From: Sporosarcina sp. ANT_H38
GTDB lineage: Bacteria; Bacillota; Bacilli; Bacillales_A; Planococcaceae
Assembly (NCBI RefSeq): GCF_008369195.1
Contig: NZ_VOBC01000001.1
Coordinates: 1,116,001 to 1,180,000, forward strand
Direction of reading: 5' to 3'
Length of the DNA stretch: 64,000 nt
The position numbers and the translations under genes are program-made. The stretch's first letter is position 1; each line of letters opens with the position of its first letter. Below are positions 9,616 to 18,040 of this stretch, piece by piece. The notes beneath the pieces were generated by a model, which did not search any database, was not told the DNA's origin, and worked only from the letters and a program-made list of their open reading frames with translations.

Positions 9616-9890
9616 ATATCATTTAAGCAATCAAAAGTTGTTTGGATGAACTCGAATATGGACATGTGGGCGCTCTTCATAAGTAAGAAGGCGTCTATTT
9701 TTCTCTTTGTTAGATAAAGTGAAGGAAATCCCAAATAATGCGATGAAACTTGTGAATAGTGAAATTGTACGTACACAGAAAACGGAGATGTATCGCTATT
9801 ATAGTGATTTATTTATTGCGTGATTTGACATTCAGAAAAATAAAAGCTATCATAGATATCTAAAGTCTGTGATTAGGGTGGTTTAGTGAC

Positions 9891-10292
9891 ATGAAATATT
9901 CTAAAGCGACGAATTATGCACTTCATACGATTATGTATCTAACAGTGGTTACCCCTGAAAAGCGGATTGGTGTTCAACAATTGGCTGAGAAACAAGGGGT
10001 TTCCCCTACGTACTTGTCTAAGATATTAACAAAACTAGTTAAGGCAGGCATGATTGAATCAGTATCAGGGGCGAATGGTGGCTATAAGTTAAAACCGAAT
10101 TGGGAAGCGATTTCATTCTTAGATATTATTCATGCAATAGAAGGATCGACTTCCTTATTTGATTGCTGTCTAAATCATAATCCTGAATGCTTAATTCAAA
10201 AGGCGATGGTTTCTGCAGAAGAAAAAATGGAGCAAGAATTAAAAAATCAAACAATAGGTGATCTTGCAAAGAAAATGTCAGTGATTCTTTAA
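9891..10292 (+). CDS. Rrf2-family transcriptional regulator with Cys triad
   Basis: A 133-aa winged-helix regulator. The N-terminal helix-turn-helix spans about 24-60 (GVQQLAEKQGVSPTYLSKIL) and the wing contains GANGGYKL. A cysteine group (C92, C93, C100) sits where Rrf2 proteins such as IscR and NsrR hold a [2Fe-2S] or [4Fe-4S] cluster, so redox or NO sensing is plausible. The next gene, a thioredoxin-reductase-like flavoprotein, lies 93 bases downstream in the same direction and is a likely target. Confidence 0.85.
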   Translation: MKYSKATNYALHTIMYLTVVTPEKRIGVQQLAEKQGVSPTYLSKILTKLVKAGMIESVSGANGGYKLKPNWEAISFLDIIHAIEGSTSLFDCCLNHNPECLIQKAMVSAEEKMEQELKNQTIGDLAKKMSVIL

Positions 10293-10385
10293 ATTATTGT
10301 TTTTTAATTTTATTAAGGTTATTATAGATACTTTATGTCCTTAATGCAAATAGTTATGGATTACTTGGAAGTAGGGATGAGGAAT

Positions 10386-11294
10386 ATGGATAATTTTGAT
10401 TGTATAATTATTGGGGCTGGACCAGCTGGTTTAAATGCTAGCTTAACGTTGGGTAGAGCAAGAAGAAAGATAGCAGTATTAGATGATGGAACAAACAGGA
10501 ATAGAGTTACGCAAGAGACGCATGGTTTTATCACACGGGATGGCATTAAACCGCAGGAATTTAAAGACCTTGGCTTCGATGAACTGAAAAGATATCCTTC
10601 CGTATCTATTTTTAACACGACGGTTACTGAAATTACTAAAGAACCTACTAGTGAGCGATTTAAGGTCACGACAAAAGATGGGCATAAATACCTGACGGAA
10701 AAAATCATTTTAGCTACAGGCGTTCAAGAAGTGTTTCCGGACATTCCATCTATTAGAACATACTACGGGAAAAGTCTGTTTAGTTGCCCGTATTGCGATG
10801 GCTGGGAACTTCGGGACAAATCCTTAATTGTCATCGCTGAAAAAGAAGATCACGCGCTGCATTTGGCTAAACTTGTGTATAACTGGTCAGAAGATTTAGT
10901 AGTTGCAACCAATGGCAATGAAATGTCTACGGTAGGCGTAGAACAGTTACAACAACGTGGCATTAAGGTGAGGACAGAACCGATTCTAAAATTACACGGG
11001 GATGATGGCTATTTACAACAGGTTGAGTTTAAGTCTGGAGAGATTATCGCAAGAACAGGCGGATTTGTCGTACCTTCTTTTTATCGTCCAAACAAATTTG
11101 TTGAACAAGTAGGTTGCGAGATAACAGAATTGGGAGCGGCTGTAACAGATGGTTTGGGACGCACATCTGTAATGAATATTTATATTGCTGGAGAGACAGA
11201 GAAAGCAGGACCCTCGTCTTTACTATATGCTGCCGCTGATGGTAGTAAAGCTGCATTTTCTGTGAATATGGATTTAACAATGGAACGTTTTTGA
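10386..11294 (+). CDS. Thioredoxin-reductase-like NAD(P)/FAD-dependent oxidoreductase
   Basis: About 302 aa, the length of bacterial thioredoxin reductase. It has an FAD Rossmann motif GAGPAG near the N terminus, an ILATG motif, and a redox-active CPYC pair (about C134 and C137) followed by DGWE. The NADPH-binding GxGxxG is not clear: the equivalent stretch reads LIVIAEKED. That is typical of the atypical TrxR-like proteins found beside Rrf2 regulators. A role in disulfide or peroxide metabolism is an inference. I start at ATG 10386, after GATGAGG; ATG 10377 is also possible. Confidence 0.82.
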   Translation: MDNFDCIIIGAGPAGLNASLTLGRARRKIAVLDDGTNRNRVTQETHGFITRDGIKPQEFKDLGFDELKRYPSVSIFNTTVTEITKEPTSERFKVTTKDGHKYLTEKIILATGVQEVFPDIPSIRTYYGKSLFSCPYCDGWELRDKSLIVIAEKEDHALHLAKLVYNWSEDLVVATNGNEMSTVGVEQLQQRGIKVRTEPILKLHGDDGYLQQVEFKSGEIIARTGGFVVPSFYRPNKFVEQVGCEITELGAAVTDGLGRTSVMNIYIAGETEKAGPSSLLYAAADGSKAAFSVNMDLTMERF

Positions 11295-11406
11295 AGTTGA
11301 GGAAGCTAGATGAGGAAGACTGGTGAAATTTACTCGTTGTAAAGCGAATAGAATCGTTTTACAACCGGGTATCTTGCACTACAAAATTAAAAGAGGTGGA
11401 TTTATA

Positions 11407-12102
11407 ATGACAGAAGAACTTGCATTCAATTCAAAACATACGATCGCATACGAGGCAAACGCTCGAAACTCGATTCCGACATATGATATGTTATTTTCGA
11501 TGATTCAATCCTATTTTCGAGTTCAATTGGGCGAAAAAGAGGCGTCATTGCTCGTGGTTGGAGCGGGTGGCGGCAATGAACTATCCGCATGGGGACCATC
11601 TAACCCCAAATGGGCATTTACCGGAGTTGACCCTTCTAAAGATATGCTTCAGATGGCTATGCATAAATCTGTTCAATTAGGCTTGGAAGACCGCGTCAAA
11701 CTTATTCAGGGAACGGTTTCCGACATACCGCTTACAGACTCGAAGTTTGACGCGGCAAGTTGTATATTGGTTCTTCATTTCATAAAAGATGTTCAACAGA
11801 AGTTAGAACTGCTTAGAACCATTAAGGATAAGTTGAAGCCGGGAGCTCCATTCGTGCTTGTTACTGCATACGGAGATCCTGCGGAAGCCGAACTTCAAGA
11901 CAGAATAAACGTATGGAAAAGCTTTTTCTTTGATGTTGGGTACGATGCGTCTAAATTGGACGAGATGGGCAAAATGATTATGAATATTTCTTTCATTCCT
12001 GAACAACAAATTGAACAACTATTACAAGAAGCTGGTTTTACGAATAGTACACGATTTTATTCAACTGGCCTTTTCGCTGGATGGATTTGCCATGCAGAAT
12101 AA
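11407..12102 (+). CDS. Class I SAM-dependent methyltransferase
   Basis: A 231-aa methyltransferase with motif I VVGAGGGNELSAWG, an acidic GVDPSKDML at the end of strand 2, and SCILVLHF near motif IV. The substrate is unknown. The ATG at 11407 follows AAGAGGTGG; the longer in-frame extension upstream has no ribosome binding site. A terminator lies about 140 bases downstream. Confidence 0.85.
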   Translation: MTEELAFNSKHTIAYEANARNSIPTYDMLFSMIQSYFRVQLGEKEASLLVVGAGGGNELSAWGPSNPKWAFTGVDPSKDMLQMAMHKSVQLGLEDRVKLIQGTVSDIPLTDSKFDAASCILVLHFIKDVQQKLELLRTIKDKLKPGAPFVLVTAYGDPAEAELQDRINVWKSFFFDVGYDASKLDEMGKMIMNISFIPEQQIEQLLQEAGFTNSTRFYSTGLFAGWICHAE

Positions 12103-12244
12103 TTTGTTAGATATCAATCGATAAGTTAACCCGGTTTCATTGCTATATCGGTAAAATTAGTGAAATAAGGATTTCAAAAAGGTATCAGATATTGTATTAA
12201 AGCTATAGATATCCTTAGAATTAATATAAAGCAACGGTGCCTCA

Positions 12245-12281
12245 CCTCATTGGTTATCAGAAACCAATGGGGTATTTTTTC
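12245..12281 (+). terminator. Intrinsic terminator downstream of the methyltransferase
   Basis: Arms CCTCATTGGTT and AACCAATGGGG pair with one G-T wobble, followed by TATTTTTT. Confidence 0.8.
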
Positions 12282-12372
12282 GGAAAACTCACTTGCCTAT
12301 AGTATATATAAGAGCATTCCTGCTATGAAATACTAGAGAGGTTAAACAGAGGATTTGACGCTGGAGAATTAA

Positions 12373-12606
12373 GATAAGCGTCAAGATATCAGTCGCAGGT
12401 TAGCCTGTGAAAAAGCAAAAGAGGAGGCAAGTGCGATTCTAGTAAGTGATGAAATTGTAGCTAAAATGATCTTACACAATCCTGGTCAGCGATATTACGA
12501 GTTACTAATTGAAGCTATTAACAAAGTAGAAATTGATTGTCACGTGAAAAAATGCAACCCGCTAAGTAAGTTGATGACGAAAAACGAAAAAATGTATTTG
12601 ATATGA
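12373..12606 (+). pseudogene. Start-less coding fragment, unknown family
   Basis: A frame open from just after a TAA at 12370 reads DKRQDISRRLACEKAKEEAS, then AILVSDEIVAKMILHNPG and onward to a TGA at about 12606 (77 codons). It has protein-like composition but no start codon with a ribosome binding site near its beginning. The first ATG is 35 codons in. I read it as the remnant of a gene whose 5' part is lost. I cannot name the family. Confidence 0.3.
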
Positions 12607-12744
12607 TTTGCCAGACCAAGAAAATCTATATAACTCTAGGCTATTAGTATTGTAATCGGTAATTTCATTCATTTTTTCAAGATTCATTTTTAAATTCTTT
12701 TTTATATACTTTTTAAAAAGTCTGTATAATTAAATTTATTTGAA

Positions 12745-12770
12745 TAAAATCCCCTCTTTTCTAGAGGGGA
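12745..12770 (-). terminator. Terminator of the small minus-strand gene
   Basis: A perfect 7-bp stem (12751-12757 and 12763-12769). On the minus strand it is followed by GATTTTATTC. It lies just past the stop codon at 12779. Confidence 0.65.
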
Positions 12771-12778
12771 CGATGATA

Positions 12779-13003
12779 TTAATATAATGGTCTTTGATTC
12801 TGGCAAGGTGGAAATCCATTTATATCCTGAATCATATAGAAATCGTATTTTTTTAAGGCGAATTGTGACTGATATAAGTATTCAATTACAAGAAGTTTTC
12901 CGTTAGATGTACCGCACAAAATGCCTGAAGTCCCTTGACCATTTGATAATGAAATTCCGATAGGCTGACCAATTAAATGTCCGATTTTTTGTTGCCATGG
13001 CAT
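12779..13003 (-). CDS. Small conserved-looking protein, possibly spore-coat or Sm-like
   Basis: A 74-aa protein. I start it at the ATG at 13003, eight bases after AGAAGGAG, rather than at the upstream GTG. The centre (GISLSNGQGTSGILCGTSNGKLLVIEYL, given in two parts by its glycine turns) looks like a small five-stranded barrel of the kind seen in short Bacillus coat or Sm-like proteins. That comparison is tentative. It has its own terminator and stands alone, so it is probably monocistronic. Confidence 0.6.
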   Translation of the reverse strand: MPWQQKIGHLIGQPIGISLSNGQGTSGILCGTSNGKLLVIEYLYQSQFALKKYDFYMIQDINGFPPCQNQRPLY

Positions 13004-13182
13004 AGTCCTCACTCCTTCTATACAGGATATTAATTATGGAGTTTTTAAGTGCCTGTCTGGCTACACAGAAATGAAAATTTGTTGATTATACGAACACTAA
13101 GTGTAGAAAAAGAGAAGAATCACTCTTTCCTTTTTCCATTGAGTTTTCTTGAAATTTCTTTACGTACAGTGTTTCGTTCTTT

Positions 13183-13509
13183 TTGGATATTGATAAAGCT
13201 AACTGCAAACTAAATAACAAACCCCGCAATAACTATATTCACAAAGACTTGATTGAAAATAATTATTCCGAAACCAATGATATTCATCCAACTCTTGCTC
13301 CTTCCCCCCCAAAACCGGCTCTAGACGAATTGAGTCCGAATCATATACGATATCAGACCACCATGTGTGAACAAAGGAAAACCGAGGATGACTGCTCGGT
13401 ATGTTATCTCATCCATAATGCTCTCCTTGACTTTATGAGTATGTGGTTTGATATTGTATTCAATATCAGTGCATTAATCGGGCTTGGAATTTCTACACTT
13501 ACGTATTAG
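13183..13509 (+). CDS. Hypothetical protein, doubtful
   Basis: A 108-codon ORF from a TTG without a visible ribosome binding site. The first 75 residues are polar, Asn/Pro-rich and unlike a folded domain. The C-terminal part (CSVCYLIHNALLDFMSMWFD and onward) is hydrophobic, with a possible membrane helix and a CxxC. It may be a fragment of a larger gene or chance. I do not recognise it. Confidence 0.25.
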   Translation: MDIDKANCKLNNKPRNNYIHKDLIENNYSETNDIHPTLAPSPPKPALDELSPNHIRYQTTMCEQRKTEDDCSVCYLIHNALLDFMSMWFDIVFNISALIGLGISTLTY

Positions 13510-13583
13510 CAAGTTCGATATGGTGAAAGAGTTCTGCTGATTCCGAGACTTGAAGTCGCCATATGAAACAGCTTTCATTCTTC

Positions 13584-13652
13584 AAGCCGATTTATTGTTA
13601 ATTAAGGCCGAAAAATCGGCTTATTATGCCGTTTCTACGGTCACTCGAGTGA
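13584..13652. promoter_or_regulatory. Inverted repeats upstream of the sigma-54 promoter (candidate activator sites)
   Basis: AAGCCGATTT at 13584-13593 is repeated as its exact inverse at 13613-13622. A shorter dyad GCCGA-AAAA-TCGGC lies at 13607-13620, and a perfect 12-bp palindrome TCACTCGAGTGA lies at 13641-13652. They sit about 30-100 bases upstream of the -24 element, where NtrC-type activators bind. No T-run follows them, so they are not terminators. The assignment to the adjacent response regulator is inference. Confidence 0.55.
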
Positions 13653-13682
13653 ATAATTAATGATAAAGGCTTGTTTAATAAG

Positions 13683-13700
13683 TTGGCACGATACTTGCAA
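13683..13700 (+). promoter_or_regulatory. Sigma-54 (-24/-12) promoter of the Zn alcohol dehydrogenase
   Basis: TTGGCACGATACTTGCAA matches the sigma-54 consensus (TGGCACG-N4-TTGCA), with the invariant GG at 13685-13686 and GC at 13697-13698, 12 bases apart. The start codon of the dehydrogenase is 55 bases downstream. A cognate sigma-54-dependent activator is encoded 1.2 kb away on the other strand. Confidence 0.88.
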
Positions 13701-13754
13701 TATTAAAGATGAACAACAAAATATGGAAGCTAAGATAAAAGGGAGGAATTAATT

Positions 13755-14813
13755 ATGAAAACAGCAGTTGAAAGCGGAGTTGAACAAACAGGAGAACTAT
13801 TCATGCAAGCGGCAGTTGTAAGCGAATTCAATAAAGAGCTAGAGGTTCAAGAAGTGCCAAAGCCGAAACCAGGTCCTGGTCAAGCACTTGTGAAAATTGA
13901 AGCGTGCGGTGTTTGTCATACTGATTTACATGCGGCACAAGGCGATTGGCCAGTAAAACCGAAATTACCTCTTATACCAGGACATGAAGGTGTTGGTATT
14001 GTTGAAGAAGTCGGCGAAGGGGTTACGGCTGTAAAAGTAGGGGATCGTGTAGGGATTCCATGGCTATATTCGGCATGTGGGAAATGTGATTATTGCCTGA
14101 GCGGTCAAGAGACACTCTGTCCTGACCAAGAAAATGGTGGTTATTCTGTTGACGGGGCATATGCAGAATATTGTCTTGCAGCAGCGGATTATGTGGCGAA
14201 AATTCCTGAAAGTTTAAGTTCTGTGGATGCGGCACCAATTTTATGTGCAGGTGTAACGACATACAAAGCACTTAAAGTGTCCGGAGCAAAACCAGGTGAC
14301 TGGGTAGCGATTTATGGAATTGGTGGACTTGGCCATGTCGCGCTCCAGTATGCAAAGGCAATGGGATTCAATGTTGTAGCGGTCGATATTGCTGATGAAA
14401 AACTGGAACTTGCGAAGCAACTAGGCGCTGATGAAACGGTAAATGGATTAAAAGAAGATCCAGTTGAAGCAATTAAATCACGCGTTGGCGGAGTGCAGGC
14501 GGCAATCAGTGTAGCGGTCACGAAGATAGCGTTTGAACAGGCATATCGTTCTGTTAAACGTGGCGGAACTCTTGTAGTAGTTGGGTTGCCAAATGTTGAG
14601 CTACCGATTCCTATTTTTGATACAGTGTTAAACGGTGTAACCGTGAAAGGCTCAATCGTCGGTACGCGTATTGATATGAAAGAAGCACTTGATTTTGCAG
14701 CTCGGGGTAAGGTGAAAGCACAGATTGAAACTGCACCGCTGTCTGAGATTAACACTATTCTAGACAAAATGGTCCAAGGGAAGATTAATGGAAGAGTTGT
14801 ACTGAAGTTTTAA
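13755..14813 (+). CDS. adhP: Zinc-dependent alcohol dehydrogenase (AdhP/ADH-T type)
   Basis: A medium-chain NAD-dependent alcohol dehydrogenase of 352 aa. Catalytic zinc ligands are in CGVCHTD (Cys51 region) and GHE (about 76-78). The structural zinc cysteines are C108, C111, C114 and C122. The NAD-binding motif is [14 protein letters not shown]. It interconverts primary alcohols such as ethanol and aldehydes in the cytoplasm. The ATG at 13755 follows GGGAGGAA. A second ATG (13803), preceded by GGAGAA, would give the usual family N terminus (MQAAVV), so the 16-residue extension is uncertain. A sigma-54 promoter lies upstream and a strong terminator downstream. Confidence 0.93.
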   Translation: MKTAVESGVEQTGELFMQAAVVSEFNKELEVQEVPKPKPGPGQALVKIEACGVCHTDLHAAQGDWPVKPKLPLIPGHEGVGIVEEVGEGVTAVKVGDRVGIPWLYSACGKCDYCLSGQETLCPDQENGGYSVDGAYAEYCLAAADYVAKIPESLSSVDAAPILCAGVTTYKALKVSGAKPGDWVAIYGIGGLGHVALQYAKAMGFNVVAVDIADEKLELAKQLGADETVNGLKEDPVEAIKSRVGGVQAAISVAVTKIAFEQAYRSVKRGGTLVVVGLPNVELPIPIFDTVLNGVTVKGSIVGTRIDMKEALDFAARGKVKAQIETAPLSEINTILDKMVQGKINGRVVLKF

Positions 14814-14828
14814 TTCTGGTATTCAAAA

Positions 14829-14880
14829 AGGACTACCCAACAAGTCGGTATTTAGCTGATTTGTGGGTGGTCATTTTTTT
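14829..14880 (+). terminator. Terminator of adhP
   Basis: GGACTACCCA and TGGGTGGTC arms with an extended AACAA/TTTGT base, followed by ATTTTTTT. Confidence 0.8.
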
Positions 14881-14967
14881 GCATATAAAAACCGTCTCAT
14901 TCGTTTTAGTGAGCGCAACAAAATAGCGGCGAATTTCTGAAGGTGACTAAGATTCTAATTTTATCGT

Positions 14968-16392
14968 TTATGTTTCGTTTAAATAATAGCGTATTTTTCT
15001 GCGTGAGATACCAAGATTTTCGGACGTTTCTTTACGATTGCCTGCCGTTTCATGTAGCGATTTTTTGATCATTGCTACAGCGGTCCGTTTTTCCATGCTT
15101 TTCATAAGGGCAAGTAATTCTTCGAGAGGAAATTGTTCTTGTTCGTTATAAATGCTCATGATCTTTTCGGAAAACAACTTCCATTCATCAGGGAAGTGAA
15201 GCGGTTCTTTCGAGACTGCTGCTGGATAAAGCTGTTTTAGGCCAGTAATTTTTGGTGGTAGCAGATCTGGAGTAATTACGGATCCTTTCGTTGAAATAGC
15301 GGCTATCTGACGAATAATGTTTGACAGTTCGCGCATATTTCCCGGCCAGTCATATAGCTTCATTCGTTCTACTGTTTCGGGAGAAAATAGGATACTTTCC
15401 CCGTAGCGCTTGAGCAATGAATCGATTAGTAGCGGAATGTCTTCACGACGTTCGCGGAGCGGTGGAATAACTAATTTAACAATATCAAGTCGGTATAATA
15501 AATCTTCCCGGAATGAACCACGCTGCACCGCTTCTTCTAAATTTACGTGAGAGGCGGCGATAATACGTGCGGATGTACGCTCAGCGCTCGTCCCACCAAT
15601 TTTAATATATTCACCTGTTTCGAGCACCCGCAATAGTTTTACCTGTGTAGAGACCGATGCTTCGGCTATTTCGTCAAGAAATAGAGTACCTGATGAAGCT
15701 GCTTCAAAATACCCAGCTCTATCTGTCAAAGCACCAGTAAAAGCTCCTTTCACATGACCAAATAGTTCACTTTCAAGTAGTGATTCAGAAAGAGCGCCGC
15801 AGTTAATGTTCATTAATGAGCCAGTGGGGCGATCGCTTGCAGCATGAAGAAACTTCGCAAGCACTTCTTTTCCTGTCCCCGTTTCTCCTTCGATTAACAC
15901 AGTAATCCGTTTCGGAGCAATTTTATAAGCAAGTTGATACAGCTGATGCATCGAACGGCTTGTCCCAAGAAAACATCCGATCTCACGGGCAATTCTTTGA
16001 TAATCAGTTTCCTTGGGTAATACACTTTTCTGATTTCCAAGAAGTCCGTCGATTAGCTGGTCTATCACGTTAATATCTTCAAATGGTTTTTCTATAAAAT
16101 CAGCTGCACCATGCTTAATCGCATCAACGGCTATTTTTACTGTACTATAGCCTGTCATAATGACACATTGGATATGTGGTGCTGTTGTTTTTACCATCTT
16201 TAGTATTTCAATCCCACTTCTGTCCGGCAGTCGTACGTCAATAAATGCAAGCTTAAATGGGGAAAAGTCACTAATTTGATCAAAATCTTTTCCGCTTTTT
16301 ACATGTGTTGTTTTAAAACCTTTTAATGCAAAAAGACGTGATAAAAATCGACCAAGTTCAACTTCGTCTTCAACAACCAAAATATGAGTCAT
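14968..16392 (-). CDS. Sigma-54-dependent response regulator (NtrC/AtoC type)
   Basis: A 474-aa transcription activator. The receiver domain has its phospho-acceptor at Asp52 (FIDVRLPD). The AAA+ domain carries Walker A (EGETGTGKE), the sigma-54-contacting GAFTGA loop, and Walker B (GTLFLDEI). The C terminus is a Fis-type helix-turn-helix (ENLGISRRKIRYYL). It remodels sigma-54 RNA polymerase at -24/-12 promoters. It is the last gene of a three-gene operon and is probably phosphorylated by the kinase just upstream. Its most likely target is the sigma-54 promoter of adhP, to which it is convergent. I start at ATG 16392; an ATG at 16410 overlaps the kinase gene. Confidence 0.93.
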   Translation of the reverse strand: MTHILVVEDEVELGRFLSRLFALKGFKTTHVKSGKDFDQISDFSPFKLAFIDVRLPDRSGIEILKMVKTTAPHIQCVIMTGYSTVKIAVDAIKHGAADFIEKPFEDINVIDQLIDGLLGNQKSVLPKETDYQRIAREIGCFLGTSRSMHQLYQLAYKIAPKRITVLIEGETGTGKEVLAKFLHAASDRPTGSLMNINCGALSESLLESELFGHVKGAFTGALTDRAGYFEAASSGTLFLDEIAEASVSTQVKLLRVLETGEYIKIGGTSAERTSARIIAASHVNLEEAVQRGSFREDLLYRLDIVKLVIPPLRERREDIPLLIDSLLKRYGESILFSPETVERMKLYDWPGNMRELSNIIRQIAAISTKGSVITPDLLPPKITGLKQLYPAAVSKEPLHFPDEWKLFSEKIMSIYNEQEQFPLEELLALMKSMEKRTAVAMIKKSLHETAGNRKETSENLGISRRKIRYYLNET

Positions 16393-16396
16393 GACT

Positions 16397-18031
16397 TCAC
16401 AGCCTTTCATCGGACATTGGGATTGTTAGGGTAAATGTCGTACCACTACCTTGCATCGTTTCAACAGATAACATTCCGCCATGCGCTTTCGCAATCCCGA
16501 AACTAACGGACAAGCCAAGACCAGTTCCGCTGTCAGCATCTTTTGTTGTGAAAAAAGGATGAAAGATATCATTTAGTACGTCCTTTGCAATGCCAGTGCC
16601 ATTATCAGTTATACATAAGAGTAATGAATCACCATCTATTTTCGTCTGAATAAAAATGGTTTTTTCATCTACATCAGCTGATTTAAATGCATCTTTTGCA
16701 TTCATCAGCAAGTTGACTGCTATTTGACTCAACTGCTGCAAATTACCGTTCAAAGTTGGAAGGCTAGGGGCTAGATCTATGTCGATTGAAATATGTTGTT
16801 GCTCAATTTGTCGACGCGTTAAACTAAGTGCTTCGTTGACGGCATCGTTTAAAGAACATGGTTTAAAAGAAAAATTTCCTTGGCGTGAAAAGACGAGTAG
16901 ACTACGAATAATCGTCATGCAGCGCTTGCCGCACTGGTCAATGTCGTCTAGCAAAGGTTTTATTTGCTTATCAGCCGATTGTGTCCTAAGCAGAAGCTGT
17001 GTGTTTCCAATAATTGATGTTAGTGGGTTGTTTAGTTCGTGCGCGACCCCCGCGGCCATTTCTCCAATTGCTGCAAGCTGCCCAGAATGCATGAGCTGCA
17101 CTTCCAACAGTCTTTTTTCGGTTATATTTTTGCGATAAATAATGACGGCGTCAATTGACTCATCTGGTCCGAAAAGGGGATAGCACGAACAATCATAAAT
17201 GTCATTTCCATGGTTAAGCTCAGCGGATTGTGGACTTTTTGTAGCTATTGTCTTTTGAAAAGGGTCCTCGGTATAACGGCTAGCTTGTTTCATGATGGGT
17301 CGGATATCTTGGCCAATCTCAAGGGGCCAGTCCAATCGCGCAGCATTATTTCTAGATAAAATAGTACCATCAGAAGCAATGATTAAAATTGAGTCCGATA
17401 CCGCTCGAAATGTTTCTTCCCAGCGCTGCTTACCGGCCAAAACCTCTCCGTATAGACGTGCATTTTCCATACAGACCGCGATTTGGTCAGCTAAATGAAG
17501 AAAAAAAGATTTATCCTCTTCATCGAATTCCAAAGACGAGCGGCTACCAAGTGATAAAACACCGATTGTTTTTCCGCTACTTTTTAATGGAAACAAATGA
17601 ACAGAAACAAGTCCAAGATGTCGAAAGCCTTCTTTCTCAAAAAATGAATCGGTATTGCTTTCGTGATAAATCGCGTATTGACCTGTTACAAAGACATTAT
17701 TATAAAGGGATCCAGCGCCTGGAAATAGAGTGTTTTTTTCGAGATAAGTGTCCTGTTCTGGATATACATATGACATAACAAGTTTTTGATCATTCCCAAG
17801 TGCTGTACTGATACGATCAATCGAGTAAACAGTCTTTAATGTAATGAGTGTATTTTGTAACATATCTGTCACAGAAAAATCAGCTGTAAAACTTTTCATA
17901 ACCTCATTGATCATTTCAAGTTGGCTATTTTTCTTTTTCAATTCATCAACTGTAGTTTTCAATTCCGTATAATAATTATGTTTGGAAGATTGAACACCAG
18001 TTAAGAGATCAATCATTTCATGTCTTCTCAT
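16397..18031 (-). CDS. Cytosolic GAF-PAS sensor histidine kinase
   Basis: A 544-aa kinase without membrane segments. It has an N-terminal coiled coil, a GAF domain (about 40-190), a PAS domain (about 205-295), and a HisKA domain with H-box VAHELNNPLTSIIG. The HATPase domain carries an N-box NAKDAF, DNGTGI and GTGLGLS. It should sense a cytoplasmic ligand or redox state and phosphorylate the downstream NtrC-type regulator. The ATG at 18031 follows AGGTGAT. Its stop lies four bases before the regulator start, and its start is ten bases after the Fe-ADH stop, so all three are one transcript. Confidence 0.92.
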   Translation of the reverse strand: MRRHEMIDLLTGVQSSKHNYYTELKTTVDELKKKNSQLEMINEVMKSFTADFSVTDMLQNTLITLKTVYSIDRISTALGNDQKLVMSYVYPEQDTYLEKNTLFPGAGSLYNNVFVTGQYAIYHESNTDSFFEKEGFRHLGLVSVHLFPLKSSGKTIGVLSLGSRSSLEFDEEDKSFFLHLADQIAVCMENARLYGEVLAGKQRWEETFRAVSDSILIIASDGTILSRNNAARLDWPLEIGQDIRPIMKQASRYTEDPFQKTIATKSPQSAELNHGNDIYDCSCYPLFGPDESIDAVIIYRKNITEKRLLEVQLMHSGQLAAIGEMAAGVAHELNNPLTSIIGNTQLLLRTQSADKQIKPLLDDIDQCGKRCMTIIRSLLVFSRQGNFSFKPCSLNDAVNEALSLTRRQIEQQHISIDIDLAPSLPTLNGNLQQLSQIAVNLLMNAKDAFKSADVDEKTIFIQTKIDGDSLLLCITDNGTGIAKDVLNDIFHPFFTTKDADSGTGLGLSVSFGIAKAHGGMLSVETMQGSGTTFTLTIPMSDERL

Positions 18032-18040
18032 AGAGATCAC

